64,000 nucleotides of DNA, from contig NZ_RQIT01000019.1 in NCBI RefSeq assembly GCF_003837805.1, positions 62,001-126,000 of the forward strand, given 5' to 3'. The notes below the pieces were generated by a model that was not told where the DNA came from, ran no database searches, and saw only the letters and a list, made by a program, of their open reading frames with translations. Below are positions 60,217 to 64,000 of the stretch, piece after piece (within the stretch, counting starts at the first letter, position 1; every line of letters starts with the position of its first letter). The DNA is from Bradyrhizobium sp. RP6 (lineage in GTDB: Bacteria; Pseudomonadota; Alphaproteobacteria; Rhizobiales; Xanthobacteraceae). Position numbers and translations under genes: made by a program.

Positions 60217-61320
60217 TCACGCGACGCGATAGCGCTCCATCACGGCACGATCAGGCTCGTAGCCGAGCCCGGGTCCCGCCGGCACCGCGACATGGCCGGT
60301 AGCATCGACATCGGCGCGGCCGCCCCAGAGGCAGGCTTCGCGCTTGAGATAGAACATCTCGACCAGCCCGTCGTCGCGCGTCGCGAGCAGATGAAGCGTC
60401 GCCAGCAGGCCGGGGCCAAAGTAGGGGGAGTGCGGGACGATCTTGACGCCGAGGCGATCGGCAAGGCCTGCGACCTTCTGGAATTCCGTGATGCCTCCGA
60501 CCTTGATGACCGAGGGCTGGGCGTGGCTGACCGCGCCCGCATCCATCATCTGGCGGAATTGATATTCCGTGCAGGCATTCTCGCCGGCGGCGATGCCGAG
60601 CCCGCCCTTGCTGCGCACCTCGGCAAGCATGGCAAAGTCTTCCGGTGGCCAGACCGGCTCCTCCAGAAACATCGGCTGTGCCTCCCGGCATGTTTTCGCG
60701 AACGCGATCGCCTGCTCGCCCGTCAGGGGACAGTTCATGTCGACCATCAGCGGAATGGCTGGCCCGATTGCCTCGCGCGCGGCGAATACTGCCGGCGCCG
60801 TGGTCTCGTGCAGCTTGATCGCGCCATAGCCGAGCGCCAGCGCCTTCCGGCATTCGTCGGCGATGTTGCCGGGCGAGCCGATCCGCAAGAGGCTCGCGTA
60901 AGCCGGAATCGCCGTGCGCCTGATCTCGCCAAGCAAACGATGCAGCGGCACGCCTTCGGCCTTCGCGGCCAGGTCCCACAATGCGATATCGAGCCCGGAG
61001 ATCGCGAACATGGTGATGCCGTAGCGGCCGAACAGATGCAGATTGCGCTGGATCTGTTCCATCATCGCGGGAATGCCGGCAGCATCCGGCACCTTCAGCC
61101 CGCGGGCCTGCGGCGCGATCATCTCCTCGACGGCGCTGCGCGTGGTGCGGGGGCAGACATAGGCGAAGGCATCGCCCCAGCCGGTCAGCCCGGAATCGGT
61201 CGTGACCTCGACGAGCACCATGTCGAGCGCGGAAATCGCGGAAGCACCCTGGCGGAAGCTTGCGACACCGGCGTCATAGGGGATGCGGATATGGTGCGCC
61301 CGCACATCGGTGATCTCCAT
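60217..61320 (-). CDS. Mandelate racemase/muconate lactonising enzyme family protein
   Basis: This 367-residue enolase-superfamily enzyme has K169-L-H171 (AIKLHE, so the second Lys of the usual KXK is His), metal ligands D194 (MVDMNCP), E220 (FLEEPVW) and E247 (AAGENAC), and general acid/base H297 (IVPHSPYFGP). It probably dehydrates or racemises a sugar acid or amino-acid-like substrate; the K-X-H/H combination does not settle which. It diverges from an AraC-type regulator 172 bases away, and an SMP-30 lactonase gene lies beyond that. Confidence 0.89.
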   Translation of the reverse strand: MEITDVRAHHIRIPYDAGVASFRQGASAISALDMVLVEVTTDSGLTGWGDAFAYVCPRTTRSAVEEMIAPQARGLKVPDAAGIPAMMEQIQRNLHLFGRYGITMFAISGLDIALWDLAAKAEGVPLHRLLGEIRRTAIPAYASLLRIGSPGNIADECRKALALGYGAIKLHETTAPAVFAAREAIGPAIPLMVDMNCPLTGEQAIAFAKTCREAQPMFLEEPVWPPEDFAMLAEVRSKGGLGIAAGENACTEYQFRQMMDAGAVSHAQPSVIKVGGITEFQKVAGLADRLGVKIVPHSPYFGPGLLATLHLLATRDDGLVEMFYLKREACLWGGRADVDATGHVAVPAGPGLGYEPDRAVMERYRVA

Positions 61321-61492
61321 GACCCGATTCCTCTTTCTCGTGAGCGGTTTCAACAAGTGTAGCCACGAACGCCGGGGCGTTGCCAGTGGCGATTGCCGGA
61401 CTATCCTCATGCGAAGGACAGCAATGCCGGTCAAGCAGAGCGCTGCTGAGCGGCGCATCATCGCAGCGCTTCGAACGAGAGCCTGAACCGCC

Positions 61493-62338
61493 ATGAATCC
61501 AGCCCAGCGCGCGCTCTGGTATATCGAGAGCCATCTGGCCGAGCCGATGACGCTCGACGAGATCGCGGCGATCTCCGGCGTGTCGCGGTTCCACATCGTG
61601 CGTGCGTTTGCCGCAGCCACCGGTCTGCCGGTGATGCGTTACGTGCGCGCGCGCCGGCTGACGGAGGCCGCGCGCAGTCTTGCAAAGGGCGCCCCCGACA
61701 TCCTGTCACTGGCCCTGGAGGCCGACTACGGCTCGCACGAAGCCTTCACCCGCGCGTTCCGCGACCATTTCGGCACCACGCCCGAAGCGGTGAGAGCGGC
61801 AACGTGCGTGAGCCAGCTCAAGCTTCGGGAGCCGATCCCCATGAATTCCACCATGCTCGACCATCTTGCCCCACCGCGTTTCGAGACGGCAAAGGCCTTC
61901 CTGGTCGCTGGCCCCGCCGAGCGCATCTCCTGCGACAACGGCGCCGTGATTCCCGGCTTGTGGCACCGCTTCAATCAGGAGGTCGCCGACATCCCCGCGC
62001 GGGTCGGCCAAGGAAAAATTCAAGTCGCCTACGGCGTCTGCTGCAACGGCGATGATGCCGGCAATTTCGACTACATAGCTGGGGTCGAGGTCGCCGATTT
62101 CTCCGACCTGCCGCGCCGCTTCGGCCGCATCCGTATTCCCGAGCAGCGCTATGCTGTGTTCACGCATGCCGAGCACGTCGCTTCGATCCGACGCACCGTG
62201 AACACGATCTGGAATCAGTGGCTGCCGGCATCCGGGCTCAGAGCCGCGGACGCACCGAATTTCGAACGCTACGATGAGGCGTTCGATCCTGCAACCGGCA
62301 ATGGCGGTTTCGAGATCTGGCTGCCGGTGAGGGAATAG
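61493..62338 (+). CDS. AraC family regulator with GyrI-like effector domain
   Basis: This 281-residue regulator has the AraC double HTH at its N-terminus (MTLDEIAAISGVSRFHIVR, LALEADYGSHEAFTRAFRD, to about 105) and a C-terminal GyrI/SOUL-like effector-binding domain (IPGLWHRFNQEVADIP, RIRIPEQRYAVFTHAEH). It resembles Rob/SoxS-type regulators that bind small organic effectors. It diverges from the enolase-superfamily gene and precedes the SMP-30 gene, and could regulate either. A family B repeat begins at its stop codon. Confidence 0.9.
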   Translation: MNPAQRALWYIESHLAEPMTLDEIAAISGVSRFHIVRAFAAATGLPVMRYVRARRLTEAARSLAKGAPDILSLALEADYGSHEAFTRAFRDHFGTTPEAVRAATCVSQLKLREPIPMNSTMLDHLAPPRFETAKAFLVAGPAERISCDNGAVIPGLWHRFNQEVADIPARVGQGKIQVAYGVCCNGDDAGNFDYIAGVEVADFSDLPRRFGRIRIPEQRYAVFTHAEHVASIRRTVNTIWNQWLPASGLRAADAPNFERYDEAFDPATGNGGFEIWLPVRE

Positions 62339-62404
62339 CACGATCCGGACCCGAAGGGCCGCGTCAGCGCGAAGTGTGCGGCGGTTTCCCGAAGGGATCA
62401 TGCT
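62338..62404. repeat. GATCATGC palindromic repeat, family B, copy 2
   Basis: CGATCCGGACCCGAAGGG ... GGTTTCCCGAAGGGATCATGCTC resembles the element at 12254-12302, with more mismatches and about 18 extra bases. Like that copy it starts at the stop codon of a regulatory gene and is followed by a GCGCGATG hairpin. Confidence 0.74.
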
Positions 62405-62415
62405 CGAGCGATAAG

Positions 62416-62446
62416 GCAAAGCGCGATGACTCTCATCGCGCTTTGC
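62416..62446. terminator. Strong hairpin after the AraC/GyrI gene
   Basis: GCAAAGCGCGATGA at 62416-62429 pairs perfectly with TCATCGCGCTTTGC at 62433-62446 around a three-base CTC loop. The 14-bp stem has no long U-run, so it may act as a bidirectional mRNA end or processing site belonging to the family B element rather than a classic terminator. Confidence 0.6.
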
Positions 62447-62580
62447 AGCGCAACGCTGGCATACCATCCCGCTTGCTTGGCAAGCCGAGGCGACTTTGTC
62501 ATAACCGCGGCCAAATCTTGCGTATGGGGCCCGTGCCGGACATCCCGTGCAAGCCATAACAAGCAGCCGGGAGGGTCCCA

Positions 62581-63519
62581 ATGTCGAATGCCACGGCCAA
62601 CATCCGCGTTCTCGCCACCGACCTCGAGTTTCCTGAAGGCCCCGTCGTGATGCCGGACGGCTCGGTGGTGCTGGTGGAGATCCGCGGCCAGCGCCTGACC
62701 CGCGTCTATCCCGACGGACGCAAGGAGATCGTCGCCAAGGTGCCGGGTGGCCCCAACGGCGCCGCGCTCGGCCCCGACGGCAAGATGTACATCTGCAACA
62801 ATGGCGGCTTCTCCTGGATCCCGACCCGCAACATGATCATGCCGGGCCCGCAGCCCGACGATTATCTCGGCGGCTCGATCCAGCGCGTCGATTTGCAGAC
62901 GGGCAAGGTCGAAACCGTCGTAACCAAATGCGGCGCGCATGATCTGCGCGGGCCGAACGACCTCGTCTTCGACAGGCAGGGCGGCCTCTGGTTCTCCGAT
63001 CTCGGCAAGCGCCGTGCGCGCGAGATGGACGTCGGCGGCATGTATTACCTCAAGCCCGGCATGAGCGAGATCGTGGAGGTCGTGCACGGGATCCTGCCGG
63101 CCAACGGTATCGGTCTCTCGCCGGACGAGAACACCGTCTACATCGCGGAGACGCCGACGGGGCGGCTTTGGGCCTATGAACTCTCCGCGCCGGGCACGCT
63201 CAAGCCGCGCGACGTAATCTACCGCGGCGAGCGGGGGAAGCCGATCTGCGGCCTCGGCGGCTACCAGATGTTCGATTCGCTCGCGGTGGAGGGAGGCGGC
63301 AATGTCTGCGTCGCCACCCTCGTCTCCGGCTGCATCTCGGTGATCGCGCCTGACGGCACCCTGGTCGAGCAGGTTCCGACCGGCGACCGCGTCACCACCA
63401 ACATCGCCTTCGGCGGTCCCGAGTTGAAGACCGCCTACATCACGCTGTCGGGCAAGGGCGAGCTCGTCGCCATGGACTGGCCGCGCGGTGGTTTGCCGTT
63501 GAATTTTTTGAACAAGTGA
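62581..63519 (+). CDS. SMP-30/gluconolactonase/LRE-like protein
   Basis: This 312-residue beta-propeller protein has the SMP-30 metal-site pattern: FPEGPVVMPDGSVVLVEI, RGPNDLVFDRQGGLWFSD and NGIGLSPDENTVYIAETPT. Family members hydrolyse sugar lactones or related esters with a divalent metal. GGGAGG lies before the ATG and no signal peptide is seen, so it is cytosolic. Its neighbour two genes away is an enolase-superfamily enzyme, so the pair could handle a sugar lactone and its acid, but a family B hairpin separates the transcripts. Confidence 0.91.
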   Translation: MSNATANIRVLATDLEFPEGPVVMPDGSVVLVEIRGQRLTRVYPDGRKEIVAKVPGGPNGAALGPDGKMYICNNGGFSWIPTRNMIMPGPQPDDYLGGSIQRVDLQTGKVETVVTKCGAHDLRGPNDLVFDRQGGLWFSDLGKRRAREMDVGGMYYLKPGMSEIVEVVHGILPANGIGLSPDENTVYIAETPTGRLWAYELSAPGTLKPRDVIYRGERGKPICGLGGYQMFDSLAVEGGGNVCVATLVSGCISVIAPDGTLVEQVPTGDRVTTNIAFGGPELKTAYITLSGKGELVAMDWPRGGLPLNFLNK

Positions 63520-63526
63520 GCCAAGC

Positions 63527-63611
63527 CGTCATTGCGAGGAGCGAAGCGACGAAGCAATCCAGACTGCCTCCGAGGTAAGATTCTGGATTGCTTCGCTTCG
63601 CTCGCAATGAC
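63527..63611. repeat. Palindromic intergenic repeat, family A, copy 6
   Basis: It starts CGTCATTGCGAG, ends CTCGCAATGAC and has GAAGCAATCCAGA / TCTGGATTGCTTC inside. It starts eight bases after the SMP-30 stop codon and lies just before the last gene of the window. Confidence 0.86.
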
Positions 63612-63628
63612 AACGGAAAGAGACCTCG

Positions 63629-64000
63629 ATGCCCTGGCCCGACCCCATCACCCTGCGCGGACAGCACGCCCGTCTGGAGCCGCTGTCGCATGATCATCGC
63701 GAGGGGCTGGTCGCGGCCGTCAAGGACGGGGAGCTGTCGAAGCTCTGGTACACCGCGATCCCGCTGCCGGAGAACATGGGCAAGGAGATCGACCGCCGCT
63801 TAGGCCTGCAGGCCGCGGGCTCGATGCTGCCCTTCACCGTATTCGATGTCGGCGGCCGGATCGTCGGCATGACCACCTACATGAACATCGATGCCGCCAA
63901 CCGCCGCGTCGAGATCGGCTCGACCTGGTACGCAATGAGCGCGCAGCGCGGCCCACTCAACACGCAGTGCAAGCTGCTGCTGCTGCGCCATGCCTTCGAG
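63629..64000 (+). CDS. GNAT family N-acetyltransferase (3' end outside window)
   Basis: The visible 124 codons from the ATG at 63629 read MPWPDPITLRGQHARLEPLS and continue LSHDHREGLVAAVKDGELSK, IPLPENMGKEIDRRL and FTVFDVGGRIVGMTTYMNID, with VEIGSTWYAMSAQRGPLNT near the edge. This is the RimJ/RimL-like GNAT pattern. It transfers an acetyl group from acetyl-CoA to an amine, with unknown acceptor. The end of the gene is outside the window. Confidence 0.88.
   Translation, partial: MPWPDPITLRGQHARLEPLSHDHREGLVAAVKDGELSKLWYTAIPLPENMGKEIDRRLGLQAAGSMLPFTVFDVGGRIVGMTTYMNIDAANRRVEIGSTWYAMSAQRGPLNTQCKLLLLRHAFE

Overview
The window reads as chromosomal DNA of a Bradyrhizobium-type alphaproteobacterium. 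It is GC-rich and densely coding. It carries a complete pqqABCDE operon and a D-tartrate dehydratase whose active-site residues fall at the same numbers as in the characterised Bradyrhizobium enzyme. It also holds an EcfG-type general-stress promoter, an intracellular PHA depolymerase and short palindromic intergenic repeats of the kind common in this genus. I saw no rRNA, tRNA, CRISPR array, transposase or prophage.

Layout. 1-1847 is a bifunctional transaldolase/phosphoglucose isomerase that runs off the left edge. 2.7-7.6 kb is the prkA-yeaH-spoVR stress operon, behind a GGAAC-N17-CGTT promoter. 7.6-9.1 kb is a small arsR-led operon with two matching operator palindromes. 9.3-12.8 kb holds a DsrE-like protein, secreted proteins and a membrane adenylate cyclase fused to a SUMF1 domain, with a perfect CRP-like site upstream. 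12.8-17.5 kb is a 2-oxoacid:ferredoxin oxidoreductase operon with an FAD/Fe-S partner. 17.7-22.8 kb is pqqABCDE plus a serine peptidase and an EthD-like protein, with a nested RNA hairpin between pqqA and pqqB. 23-30.7 kb is a run of metabolic genes (amidase, glutathione peroxidase, D-tartrate dehydratase, malonyl-CoA decarboxylase, AraC/MFS pair). 31-38 kb holds a CPA2 antiporter with USP domains and an RND efflux pump.

38-44 kb has an epimerase, a secreted protein and a cupin/flavin-monooxygenase pair opposite an AraC regulator. 43.7-52.5 kb is an XRE-cupin regulator divergent from an Opp/Dpp-type ABC importer whose operon also encodes a DAO-family oxidase and a GhrA-like 2-hydroxyacid dehydrogenase; this looks like uptake plus catabolism of one amino-acid-like or peptide-like substrate. 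52.5-57.1 kb is visibly less GC-rich and carries an orphan membrane protein and a large SAM-cyclase-ATPase-TPR protein. 57.1-64 kb holds the PHA depolymerase, a GST behind a sigma-54-type promoter, an enolase-superfamily/AraC/SMP-30 group and a truncated GNAT gene.

The strongest non-gene signals are the pqqA-pqqB hairpin, the EcfG, sigma-54 and CRP-like sites, the paired ArsR palindromes, and six copies of one 80-93 bp palindromic repeat, two of which bracket the D-tartrate dehydratase gene.
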